Below the pieces are notes generated by a model that searched no databases, was not told the DNA's origin, and saw only the letters and a program-made list of their open reading frames with translations. Below are positions 45,370-56,588 of a stretch of DNA of 64,000 bases, piece after piece (position 1 is the stretch's first letter; the number at the start of each line of letters is the position of its first letter). The position numbers were made by a program, and so were the translations under genes. The stretch is from Pezicula radicicola (Eukaryota > Ascomycota > Leotiomycetes > Helotiales > Dermateaceae), in assembly GCA_003008705.1 (NCBI GenBank), contig PDUO01000007.1, positions 92,123-156,122 on the forward strand, read 5' to 3'.

Positions 45370-46199
45370 CTGTAAGAGGAGGAAATATATTAAGTAATGA
45401 TAACATAAATTTCGCCAATCCAGATTCCGTATACGTACACCAACTCGAAGACAATAATGAACGACAAAAACACAGGTAAGACTGTGTTCTAGAAACCCCT
45501 TCGAGAGGCTATAGTTTTGTTATTTTGAAATTCTTTTGGGGGGGGGGGTGTTGATGGGGAAGGAATGGCAGGTGCTTTTGTTTTCAATGATTTTTAGAGA
45601 TGTGTTGCTAAGCGAGATGCGAGGGATTGACTGTCGGCCTTACTGTGATAAGTTGGCCTGAAAGGGGAATCTTATGGCTCTGGATGTAGGAACTACTTCC
45701 TCACTTAATTTAGGTCAGAAAAACTAGAAATATAACATCTCGTGTATAATTTAGCGCTGCCACGTGACTATATCGGAGTGATTAACGTGATAAGTTTCTA
45801 GGAGTCTTTAGAAATTTAACCAGGTAGGTTAGTTGACTTGGCCAACACAGTTAATTTACATCACTCGCTTATCATTTGGGAAGCTGTACACTTTATATAT
45901 CTAATTTTATTACATTACGACAAGCTTTAAATCTAGTACTCAAATCAAGTTAGTTACTCAAACTATGTCAGCTACCATACCACTTTGTGAGTACTATCCT
46001 CTTATGTATCGTCACGTGGCCGTGACTGCATTCTATGGAACATTTCTTAATTTCTATAGATATGGATCATATCTTAGTACAATTTTTAAAACCTAAAGTC
46101 TATATGTCGTTTCAATCAACGCTTGCTTTAACTAGCGCCAAAAAAAAGCCTAGTTGTTCTTATGTTTTAAACGTCGATCTCTGAGGTATCAAATTGGAC
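45370..46199. other. AT-rich intergenic with G11 run and repeat remnants
   Basis: Contains a homopolymer G run near 45538-45548. Sequences at 45820-45975 resemble the AAGTTAGTTACTCAAA units of the two MITE copies. Inverted GCCACGTGAC words at about 45757 and 46012 might bound another decayed element. No gene supported. Confidence 0.4.
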
Positions 46200-47177
46200 C
46201 TACTTAACTTGAGTTGCAGGAGATCGTCGAGCCATGGGCTTGAAAAAGAAGCCGGGGTGAAAGACTATGAGTGCTAGGGCCACGAGAGCGCACATTCTAA
46301 GAGACTAGTCAGATAGGATTCATGGGCTGTAGACGGATTGAACTTACACTCCATGCACGATAAAACCCGTCTCGTCACGCATAATAGGGTTGGTCCAAGA
46401 GCCAGCAAGCTCAGCAATGCGGTAGACACACCGAGTATAGATAGCAAGGGATGCAACAAAAATGAAAAATGCCAAAAGCGAAGATCTTGAAATCTTTACT
46501 GTGAAGAAATTCGGCTGCTTCTATGAACATCGAAGAGCTGTCGCGCTTGATGTTGAGAGCAATAGCAATGATTAGGCCGTAAAGAAATGTGAATGTCACT
46601 GCTTGGAATACGATTCCAGCTAGAATAATGTTTCCTCCTAATGCTGAGGTGGATGGCTTGGATGCTGAAGTTGCTATGCCTCCACCAATTGCTTGGAGCA
46701 GAAGTGAGAAGAAGTCGTAGGACATGAATATCCATGGGTAAAGGATGGCTTTGATGGGCGAGAATTGAGGACCGACGACTCTCACAATGTGTTTGAGTAG
46801 CATGTATATCGCTGCAGCAAAAAATGACTATCGAGCTGTTAATGGATAGTCAAGGTACGAAAGCCTGGTGGAACTCACAGGTGCGAAGATCAATGTATAG
46901 ATCTGCATCTCAAAGCCAACATTCGACCAAGGATTTGAGTGCATAATGAGTCGCCCAATGTATCCGATCATTTCTGAGAGACAACCAAAAAACAGAAGCT
47001 AGCAAAGGTCCATGATTTAGTTTTATATCCAAGGACGAGCTGTGCGATGGTAATGGTTGCAAAGTATGCACAGAAGAAGGAATTTGCAGCGAGGTCTGGG
47101 TAATATCCGTAGACAGTTACGATGACCGGACATTCTGCAGAGATGGATGTGCAGTCTTGGGTGTTTGTGGAAGACAT
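46200..47177 (-). pseudogene. RTA1-like 7-TM protein with two apparent frameshifts
   Basis: RTA1-like proteins are fungal seven-span membrane proteins linked to lipid translocation and stress or drug resistance. ATG at 47177. Exons about 47177-46879, 46827-46348 and 46296-46200 are joined by good introns (46828-46878 and 46297-46347). Recognisable parts: MIGYIGRLIMHSNPWSNVGF, FEMQIYTLIFAPSFFAAAIY, RVVGPQFSPIKAILYPWIF, RCVYRIAELAGSWTNPIMRD and FHPGFFFKPMARRS, all in family order. Two places need a frame change. One is in a T6 run near 46990 (CFL to GCLSEM). The other is near 46460 between T-rich words (FAFGIF to IFVASLAIYTR). Both are homopolymer contexts, so sequencing error is as likely as true decay. 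Confidence 0.7.
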
Positions 47178-48256
47178 GATGATATGATTATGTTCCTTTT
47201 GCTAGAAGTGGCTGAGTTTCGAGGTGGTTGAAGGATGTTAGGCGTGGAAAGATGTGTTTGTTGGTTGTGAAAAATGCTTTGAGCTGTTGAGGGAAGTATT
47301 GGAAGGCAATGACAGGAATTATATATCTGGGAAAGGGGGCTATACTTAAGCTGTTTGGACTATCTATCACGGACGAATGCAAAGATGTATTTATTAGATA
47401 TGTACGTTTAAGGTGACGGCCGTATGTTTGTCTAGAAGATAGGGCCGATGGAGGTCGTTCAGTAAGATCTTCAGCACCAGATTTTCTGACACTCATGAGA
47501 CCCCGCCTCCATTACATCAGTAAGGTACCTCTCCGTATACGAAAAAACCGGCGGATTCGTGCACGGACCACATCACTAAAACAATTAACTTACTAAATAA
47601 CTATCAAATATAACGAGTTAAAATTTTATAACTTCAGTTAGAGGCATTTCAAATAAAAGAAATATAATTTTGTTATATTTTATTTTGTTTTTGTTAGGTG
47701 TTTTGGTAGATGTTTTGGTAGGGTAGAGTGTACCACAAACCGGCCGGTTTTTTCGTACACGTAGAGGGTACGCAGGTATCGCATTCGCTTATGTCTCCCT
47801 CTCCACTACCTTCGTAAGGGGCGTCGCTAGTAGAAAAATGTCCAATCAGAAAGTCTCGGACTTCGCAGAGCTCAGCTCAATTAGGAAGTGTAGACGGTCG
47901 ACTATTGTAACGTTGTTTATTCTAAAAACAAAAGCTAAGCTCCATCCCTCGTAGGTGCGAAAGTTACGCACAAGGACTCTGGGAGTGTAGTAGATGTTGT
48001 CAAGATCTTATTCTTGGGAGATTGAGTTCAGCTACTGGGACTCACTGTCTTCAATAATACCATACTACAGTACAGAGTTACGGACGGAACAAACAGAAAG
48101 AGCTGATATTTGGGAATCATGGGTCGAACGCAATGCTATAAGATGGAAAGAACTTCCTTGAATTTGCTCTGTCATCATTACCTTCATCCTCACATTAATT
48201 GAAAAGAGCGACTTTCGAACACAAACTGTACAAAAACCCCGTCAAAAGCTCGCACT
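47178..48256. other. Intergenic with a TA-flanked TIR element
   Basis: Upstream regions of the RTA1-like gene and the DUF3237-like gene. The element at 47526-47770 lies in the middle. No gene supported. Confidence 0.5.
47526..47770. mobile_element. MITE-like element with 40-bp TIRs and TA ends
   Basis: 245 bases. The left terminus TACCTCTCCGTATACGAAAA continues AACCGGCGG. The right terminus, reverse-complemented, is TACCCTCTACGTGTACGAAA and continues AAACCGGCCGG. The core CGTRTACGAAAAAACCGGC is identical apart from one base. Both ends carry TA, consistent with Tc1/mariner (Fot1/pogo-like) insertion at a TA. The interior is AT-rich (about 47600-47700) with no ORF, so the element is non-autonomous. 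Confidence 0.75.
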
Positions 48257-48842
48257 ATGAAGCTCTCTGTGGGAAAAATCCTCTTCCTTTCAAGCATCCT
48301 TCTTAAGGACTTCATCGCTGCAAACCCACTTCCACCAGCCAGCATCATCACCAGGACCAACGAGCCACGTCTTCCATTCAACTTCACTGAACTCTTCACT
48401 GCATCACTCAGTATAGGCAATGCCTCGTCACGGATCCAAATACCTGGTGGTGTCCTCCTTAATGAACCCGTCACAGGCGGTACAGTCACAGGTCCAATGA
48501 TTAACGCAACCGTCCAAGGAGGCTTCGCTCATCCACCCATCTACAACAGTACCATTCAGGTTCCCGTCATTGATATCTATGGCGTAACCAACGACGGAGA
48601 GGCTTTCTATATTCATGAGACCGGAATTGGAAGCAATAGTGCGCAAGTTACGAGAATTGTAGGTTTACAAAGGCAGATATTATCCCGGAGCAAACTGACA
48701 TGAAAATATGTAGGAGATTGACATTGGCGACAAAAAATACATCCCTCTGAGAAACGGGTTCATCTTGGCTTCTGTGAATCCAACGGCGAATAGGACCACT
48801 GTAAATGTTAAGGGCTATTTGGTTGAAAATACGCTTGCTTGA
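48257..48842 (+). CDS. Secreted DUF3237-like protein
   Basis: Exons 48257-48658 and 48714-48842, 176 residues. The N-terminus (MKLSVGKILFLSSILLKDFI) is a plausible signal peptide with cleavage around IAANPLP. The body contains GGVLLNEPVTGGTVTGPMIN, VIDIYGVTNDGEAFYIHETG and a final YIPLRNGFILASVNPTANR. The G.....GTVTGP and T.DG...Y....G pattern matches the small beta-barrel DUF3237 family, whose biochemical role is unknown. Several N-glycosylation sequons (NFT, NAS, NAT, NST, NRT) support secretion. It stands alone between intergenic stretches. Confidence 0.75.
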
Positions 48843-50035
48843 GTAAGTTTCGTAAGATACTAGAGATAATTGAGAGAGGTCTGAAAATGATCAGAGGGAC
48901 TATAATCGTGGAAGAACATTTGTTCAGTACCCTAGGCTTCCGTACATCTTATTTTTGTCATGCCTTTGCGTACAAATAAACTAGTAATTATTATACACAA
49001 TGCTAAAGCCCATTTTCAACTTTAAGTGCAAAACTTGAACAATTAGAGGTATTGCTACTCGAATTATATAACTATGCTGACTTACATATCATTTCAGAGG
49101 CTGAAATTTAAACAATCGAGGAGCATTGGGACACAAGGAGCCATACCGCAGTACCTAGGAGAAAATCGAGACTCGAGAAGCCATATCTACAGCAGTATTT
49201 AGGAGAAGTCAGGTTTTCCCCACCATGCTTCGCAGGCAGACATAAGCGAGTCCAACGTTCCTCCAGCGATCTTCGAATCCCCTATCAACTTAAACCCTCC
49301 TGTACTTTCCCCAACTGCGCATTCAATCGAGCCAATATCTATCAACCACCTATCATTGACGACCACCAAACCGTTCTCATTGGCGGGATGTCTACAAAGT
49401 GTAAAGATACATATACTATAAAGCGCACTTGATTCCAATTGTATAAGCAGCAGTGTAGATAGAATATTCTACAAGAAATAGAAAAGATATGCTTCTAAAT
49501 GTCTACTCGTTGGCGACTCCATAGTTAAACAAACTTGAGTGAAAATTGGGGGTCCTTATTGGCATTTACCATTGATTTAAAGTTAGTAGGTAGCATGAAA
49601 TAATCTAGCCTTTCCAGTTAACGCCTTGTTTTCTGAGGAACTATGCCAGACAAAACCCAATCAAAGCGAGGCTGCGAGCTTGTTCTTGCAGAGAAACGAA
49701 ACCTAGAATTTGTTTGTTTAGCGAGCAAGGTGGAAAGAAAAATGAAGGCTGGTTCCGACTTTGTATAGGATGCTGGTTAACCAGCCCCTAGATAAGACCC
49801 TAATAATTATCAGGAGCACCCATACTATTAAAGTATTATTTGGAAGCCTTTTGGGAACTTGCCGAAAAGAATTCACCTGAAGATAAGCGACGCTGTCCGC
49901 AGCCAGAAGCCAGTGAATCTGCAACACTTGACTAGTTCTCCGCGCGAGGCTCACCCTATAGAACCAAGTTTATCAACCACGCCCTACAATCCCGAAAACA
50001 GCAAGAAAAGACAAACCCAACCAAGAGAGGTAATT
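48843..50035. other. Intergenic with a possible gene fragment
   Basis: A minus-strand open stretch at 49199-49420 reads HPANENGLVVVNDRWLIDIG, then AGGTLDSLMSACEAWWGK, and ends PDFS. It looks protein-like, but has no ATG and no upstream exon, so it may be the last exon of a decayed small gene. The rest is AT-rich and non-coding. Confidence 0.3.
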
Positions 50036-51195
50036 ATGGAATCGGGAATTCATCTTGAAGATCACGGACACTCGCAGCATAGCGCCTCGCTCTGGGACTC
50101 ATCAATAGTAAGTCAAACTATGCTGTTGGGGTTGGAGATTGAATCGCGGCGCTAACGTCAACTTTCAGATTCAGAATGACTCTCATCCAGATGGGAACAA
50201 AGAGCTTGCAGTAACGTCAGATCGAAGCCATGATACTACATTACCGCTCATCGAGTTCACACTTTTCCCCGAGTTGCCTACTGAGATACGCCTGAAAATT
50301 TGGAGACTAGCACGTCCTGGATCGCGCGTTGTCAGAGTGTTGAATCAAGTCAACGTTTACACATACACCCACTCAGCAATGCCTCCCATCCTTGGCGTCT
50401 GTCGCGAGGCACGGGATGAGTTGATGAGAACGTATCAGCCAGTGCTTAATCACGATGAAGGTACTCGGGGTAGTCTTAAGTGGTCTCCTGGATGCATCGA
50501 CTTCGACAACGATATGTGTTATATTCCAGACAGAGATTGGTTCCCACATTTGACAAGACCAAGCAGGTACCATGTCTTACACACTAGAGCAAACTTGAAA
50601 GTTTTGTTCGAAGATTGGACCGAGAACGCTAAGTTGGGACTCAAACACCTGACGATCGGCTTCAGAGTTTGGCAACGTTCACATGAGAAATACAGAGTCG
50701 CCCTCTTGGAACTACGAAACATTGAAACCATTACGTTGGTCATAGAGTCGAATGCGTCTAGACAGCTAAATAAGAAGGCAACCCTCTTGGACCCATTCAC
50801 ACCTCCATTTTCACGGCCGGACAATGCACTACAGATGTATAGACCTACGAGGATCTACTCAAAGGGAATGGAACGAGCATCAACCCAGGCAGGTTTGACC
50901 AGATACGCTTTCTTTAGAGCTCTGAAGGATTTCGAACTTGAATTATTGGTTAGAGGTGGAGATCTCCATGAACCACACTCTTACTTGGTTCAGACACATT
51001 TGGACTTGATGAAGTTAAGCTCTCTCTATCCAGATTGGAAAGCACCCAAAGTGTACTTGAAAGTGCTAGTATTTGGTGGAAAGCGGTAAGCGCGAGGCTC
51101 TATTTCGTTCGGAAGCTCGACTCTGATTACTGACGGATTCTAGAAAACAAAACGCGAACCCAGAGCCAAAGGATCAGTTTGTGGCACTCGAGTAA
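50036..51195 (+). CDS. 2EXR domain protein
   Basis: Exons 50036-50107, 50169-51085 and 51144-51195, 346 residues. The ATG at 50036 is followed by a short exon ending DSSI. Exon 2 then carries FTLFPELPTEIRLKIWRLAR, the hallmark start of the fungal 2EXR (F-box-like) domain, followed by LGVCREARDELMRTYQPV and a domain centred on CIDFDNDMCYIPD. If intron 3 were retained, a TAA would follow FGGKR at once; splicing adds the tail KQNANPEPKDQFVALE. These proteins are abundant in Pezizomycotina and of unknown function, possibly in protein interaction. Copies usually vary between isolates. Confidence 0.8.
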
Positions 51196-51671
51196 CTTCG
51201 TATGAAGTTGAAACGACCGAACACCAAGTAGCCGTTACTGAAAGGTTATCTTTCGATTTCTTGTTGCATCTGCGAGGCCAGACCAAATGATGGGTAAAGC
51301 AAAGGTTAGAGAGCGGCAAGCTACACAAACTGGAGGCTGAGTTTACGGTACTGAAATGTAAAGACCGGATCTGTAGCGAAAACTAGAATATAGGCACATT
51401 ACATTTCCGAGGGCGTTGAGGTATCATGGGATGGTGCGTGATGTAAGGAGTGAAGACGACAGAAGGCCAGCAAGGCTGATGATAGTCACCCCCCTGGCTT
51501 TCTTTCTTGGCGTCGGCAGTTCCGCCTTGCAGCCGACCCCGTTTGTGTGGAGCTTCTCTCATTCAATTGACGTCCATGTCTATGTCTAGGTTCATCAACC
51601 CCCCTCAAAATATCCAAATTATATATCCTCATTAACATGCCCATTTTGTTTGCAATTGTTTTGCATGCGAC
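51196..51671. other. Intergenic
   Basis: 3' flank of the 2EXR gene and promoter of the next plus-strand gene. Nothing notable. Confidence 0.5.
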
Positions 51672-53569
51672 ATGGCTGCAGAACGACGAGGCCAAGCGCC
51701 ATTAAAAGTAGACCTCTGCGCTGGTTCGACTGACCTTCCCCCCATCTCAGCACTCTTTCTCATCTACTTCGACATCAAAGCCGGCTATACTATCGGCTGG
51801 AAACGATCTATACCTGGCCTGGAGTTGGAGGGCGTGGTGGAATATAAGAGCTTGCCGTCAGGATTGCACACAGTGAAGGAGGATCTGATATACTTTGTTC
51901 ATGAGAATCATGCGGGGCTCAGCGCATTTGTCAATGCGCCTGCGGACGAGGAGTCAAGAAATGCGAGGATGATTGCTGTTGGTGTTATGGTGCCATTGAC
52001 TTACGGGAGACTGGGCAGGAGCTGGAAGCATGCAGACAAGTTGAAAGAGATGGCTAGGTAATTAAAGATCTTGTGCTGGGAATATATGTATAGGCTAACC
52101 TGTATGCAATAGTGAGCTGATCATTGATACCACTGATACCAAGGTACTAGAGGGGTTCTGGGAGGGGCACAAAGCTGAAGAGACGCCAACGAGTAGAGAA
52201 AGATCAGACTCTCTGCTTGATTCGCCCTCAAGCATAAGGTATGAACCGGCACAACCCAAGCCAAAGGGACACGGAAGGAATCGCTCGGCATCGGATGGCA
52301 CCACTTTGATACCAGCTGGGCAAAATCTATCGACGTATCATCCAGCATGGAGTTTATCAAATCTGCTTGAGACATTTGGGCCCTTGATATTCCCTATATA
52401 CCGGGCAGCGTTGTTGCGAAAGAGGATATTGATCACAGCTCATGCTCCAGTTGAAGAAACTTGTAATTTTGGTAAGTGTGCACCTACAGCTTTATGCTAA
52501 TTTCACTGACATTTTAAAAGTATACGACCTCTCACTGCTCTCCAATATACCCCTTGCTGTAAGCAACCTCCTTGCAGTTGAACCCCCCTCCCTTAGGTTA
52601 CGCCCACTCTTTTCTATCGGCGTGCACGACATCCCTCTGCTCGAAGAAGATCTTCGTGCCTCGAGAGCAGCGCCAGGTACCTCGCCCGAAACAACCGAGA
52701 CCGGGGATAGTGAAAAGCCAGGCAACGGCTGGATAGCCTGCACAACTGACAGCATCCTTGCTATGAAAAGCACTCTCTATGATGTCCTAATCACCATGCC
52801 GCCCACCTATTCCTCGTCAGCCTCCACCAAAGTTTGGCCTAAAGTGGAATCACCACAAGGAATAGAAATGAAAGCAACACAACGGGATCTCCGGCGCTAC
52901 AAAGCCTTACGATGGGGTCTTTCACGGCACGCATCACCACCAACAAGTCCTATGCAAACAACCGAAGTCACTGACTTGCCTACAACACCCCGAGCGACAT
53001 CTTCAGCAGCAGCCCGAGAGGATCCAATGCTAGATATCCCTGACACGGACGATATTATTGAGCCGCTCTCCTGGTCCGCACTCGCCTATTCCGGCTTCAT
53101 GTGGTGGGCATCAGCAGGCGAGGGCCAGCGCCTCGATGCAGACGAAGAGACTGAAAACGACTCCTCGCTGCTCTCAGGCCTATCACTCACCCCACAGACC
53201 CCCCGATCGCCTAACCTCACCACCACCAATCCTGCTTCATCTACCTCGCCATCAGACGTTACAGTCATGGCAATAATCGCCTATTTCCACCGTTTCACTA
53301 CACTCATAATGACGACGTTGTCTGATATTGTGGATGCCATAGATTCAGATGACGAACGTGACAGTGGGGATACGGCTACGGATGAGGATGATACGGATGA
53401 GCAGGGACCAGCCGTTTATGTAACGAGTGGCGATTTGGTCAGGATGGGCTTAGATGTATGGAGCGCGAGTGATCACGCATTTGTAGAAGATGTTGTAAGG
53501 GTGTATTTTGGGCGGAAGGCCCAGGTTGAAGGAAGGAATGTGGACGTTTGTGGAGTCAGGATTTGCTGA
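51672..53569 (+). CDS. LCHN/DENN-like protein (DUF4484 type)
   Basis: Exons 51672-52057, 52113-52471 and 52521-53569, 597 residues, all joins in frame. It begins with a DENN-like longin segment (ISALFLIYFDIKAGYTIGWK), and PLTYGRLGRSWKHADKLKEM follows, a motif I associate with the fungal LCHN/Anr2 family. Next are a Ser-rich linker, LLETFGPLIFPIYRAALLRK and RILITAHAPVEETCNF. The second half has Ser/Thr/Pro-rich low-complexity sequence and an acidic stretch (DSDDERDSGDTATDEDDTDE) before the C-terminal SASDHAFVEDVVRVYFGR. DENN proteins act as Rab exchange factors at membranes. For this branch the activity is unproven. It converges on SEC63 with 270 bases between stops. Confidence 0.75.
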
Positions 53570-53839
53570 GTCCTGTTGTACTTTTTGTATCTATACAGGG
53601 TGTTCGATAAGAAAGGTGTTATGGTGTCAATTGTACTTAGGCATGCTGCTGAAAAGCGTTCTTCTTTCGTATTGGATTCTTTTCAGTTGTTCTTTTAACA
53701 TGCCCGGCCTGCAAATGTGCGTATCTACGCTGTCAAAACAAACCATCAACGCCGTCCCTAATGCTTGAGTATTTATTTTATACAGTCGAGAAATGTCCCC
53801 GCAAAACGTTTAGACCAAACTAGACCACAAGTAACCTAC

Positions 53840-56094
53840 TTATTCCTCATCGGTGTCTGTATTCGTAGCACTAGTATCGTCTACATCATCATCAGTGTTA
53901 CTCTCGTCGTCGCTCTCTTCAGCAGCCTTCTTCTTCTTTTGTGGTGCAGCCCCAGGGACCTGTCCGCTCTTAAGCGCAGCCATCTGGGCAGCTAAGGAAT
54001 CTATGATTGTAGTTAGCAAAGAAAGAAAGAAAGATAATGGTCCGCTGGCTACATACCTTCATCAGGTTCGCTAATGTCATCCTCAGCCTGGATCTCCTCT
54101 GCTTTACTGGCTTCCTCGACAACCAATGTTACTTCAAACTTCGAATCGAATCCAACATAAGAATCGCAGACTAAGTACAATACGAACGTATAATGGCCTG
54201 GATTTGGAGGCGCGATCAAGTTCGCCTTCAGAGTTTGTACATTGAATGTTGGTTTGCCATTGTCGTTAAAGATCGGCTGATCGAACGTAGTGAAAGTGTG
54301 GGGAGGTACGACAATACGGTCCTGCTTGCTGTCTGTAAGGAACATGTTCCACCGGGGAGAATAATCACGCCCAAAGTAAGGTGCAAAGGCGAGGGGTGGC
54401 TGATTCGGCTTGTCAGTGGCAATAACCTCGCCGTTGGGACCCTTTTTATTCCTGCCAAGAAGAGCATCCACATCGTCTTCATCTGGATCGACATCCTCTA
54501 AGGCTAGCTCATCCACTTCCGGTACATCAGGAGTTCCTGGTGGAATGAAGCGTCCCTTAATGACAATTGATGCTAATGACCCAGGCGTGACAAATTTCTC
54601 GCCGGGAACCTTGAAGAATGCCTTTTCGACCTGTAAGTGAGGTATCTGTCTTGCTACAGACATAGCAGTTTCAAATTCAGATTCAGTTAAAAGACCTTTG
54701 CCGACAGTTAGAGCTCGTCGCTTAGCCTCCGAAAATTGCATGAATTGTTGCAATGTGAGATGTGTCTTTGAGTCACCTTCAATCGCTCTGGCGATGCTAG
54801 AAGTAAAATTGGGTAATTGGAGGAGAGGAGATGCTTTTGGTGGCATGGCTTGGATCAAGCATTGAGACGTCGCATATGAATTTAGGAATGGTGTGACTGT
54901 GCCGAAAGCCATCGTGATCGCGGAAAACGAGTTGTTGAGTGAGTGAGCAATAGGTGCAACAGCGATTTTTGCCTGGTTCAGTTGCGCATCGTTAAGCTCG
55001 ACGCGCCCCAAATAAGCCCACAAAAGTCCAAGAGCTTTCCGTCGAACACCGCCTTCGAGGTCTTCTAGTTTCGCTCTATCCTTGAGACTTAATCCACCAG
55101 CTAAAGGAGTTGAAATACCGTCTGCGAGGATTCGGGCTTCTAACTTGTCCTGGCCATATTCGGCCTTGTCGCCCTTCAGAGTCTCCTTGAATTCCACGCC
55201 TGTGCTCAACGCGGAAATAATATCGCCTTCCGTCATCTCCTGTGAGTACTCCCGGAAGAGATTATTGGCACTCTCAATTAGAACCTTTTCTTTTGACAAT
55301 GCCTGAGTACCGTACCACCATACTCCGACTAGGTATGGCAGTAAAACACCCAGCAGAATCGCGTAAACCAATATGACAAACTTCCCATTGCCATCAGTGA
55401 TCATAAAGCTTGGTAATGCGATACCAATACTGAAGCTCTGCTTGCCGTCTGGGTGCCCAAACTGGATAAAGTTATTTCTGATCTCTTCGTCGGTCAAGGC
55501 CTTGTATGCTTTGGTCAACTCCACAAAGTGATCGTTCAAGGACTCGAGGGTGATGTTCTTCTCGGGATCTGGCCTGATTTTATCGGGATGGAATTTGAGG
55601 GAGAGTTTCTTGTAATGAGATTTTATGGCTTTCTCACTTGCAGACTGTTATAGCTTGTCAGTAAAATCCACCTGTGTAGTGTGGTTTCGCATACCTCGGA
55701 GATGCCTAGTATATCATATGGGTTCCAGATCTTTGGCACAGTCCTCGCTGTAACGATGATCAAGTATGCCATGAAGAACATAACTACCCAACCTACGACC
55801 ACTGCAATCCCACGCTTCAGCTTCCGTTCCTTCCGCCTCTGCGCTTTCCTCTGTCCATCAATAAGGTCGGCATGTTCTGGTCGAAAGTCTGTCTTTATTC
55901 GAGGTGCTGTCGCTCCGGGATCTGAACTAGGCTTAAGGACATTGTATGTCAAGGGAATTGTGAAAACTGCGACGACAGTAATGACGAAGAAGGGGAAAAA
56001 TTGTCCCTAGGAAATGTTAGCTCACATGGATCCAGGATGAGCGGGAAGGGTAGTTAGTTACCTGTTCATCGTAAGAATAATCTGTCCCGCTCAT
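53840..56094 (-). CDS. SEC63: SEC63, ER translocon J-protein
   Basis: Subunit of the Sec62/63 complex that recruits BiP/Kar2 to the Sec61 channel for post-translational import. Exons 56094-56062, 56006-55695, 55644-54057 and 54000-53840, 697 residues. Short lumenal N-terminus, first hydrophobic span (FFPFFVITVVAVFTIPLTY), a second (GIAVVVGWVVMFFMAYLIIV), then the J domain with WNPYDILGISE and the HPD in LKFHPDKIRPDP. A third span follows (FVILVYAILLGVLLPYLVGV). The large cytosolic Sec63/Brl domain comes next (SKEKVLIESANNLFREYSQE to YVGFDSKFEVTLVVEEASK). The C-terminus is acidic (ESDDESNTDDDVDD), as in yeast Sec63, where it binds Sec62. Intron 1 falls directly after the 11th codon. Confidence 0.95.
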
Positions 56095-56588
56095 GTTGGT
56101 GATCGACTGCGACCAAAGGTCTCTCCAACCTCTGGTTCAAATAATCTTGCGCGCAAGCTGTTATTTCCCTAGGAAAGTCTACAGTGACCCCGAATAAGGA
56201 GAATCACCATGCAGAACGATGTTGAGATGGAGTTGAGGAACAAAACAAGGTGGAAGTGTGGTGGGGAGGTAAAGCAGAGAGGGAGAGAGAGAGAGAGAGA
56301 GAGGAAGAATCAAAGGATTGAGAGGTGGCCTATCGCCATCACACACTGACTGAATTCTGTCCTTTGACGCCAAAAGTTAGGACCGGGGGGTGTAAGCTTA
56401 AGGTTTGACCAACTGGCTTAAGCCGCTAGTCTCTTCCAGGCTTCGGCACGCGGCCAGGGCTGAAGAACCTCAGCCTCGTGAACCAAAGCTCAGCCTGACC
56501 TGAAGTCTGGTATAATGCTCTTATATTAGATATGTACCTAGGTAGGTATAATCTTTCCGTGCCTTTCTTCTCCTGCCGTAATCCAATG
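56095..56588. other. Promoter of SEC63 and 3' flank of NRDE2
   Basis: Between two minus-strand genes. It contains a GA dinucleotide run at about 56280-56303. Nothing else notable. Confidence 0.5.
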
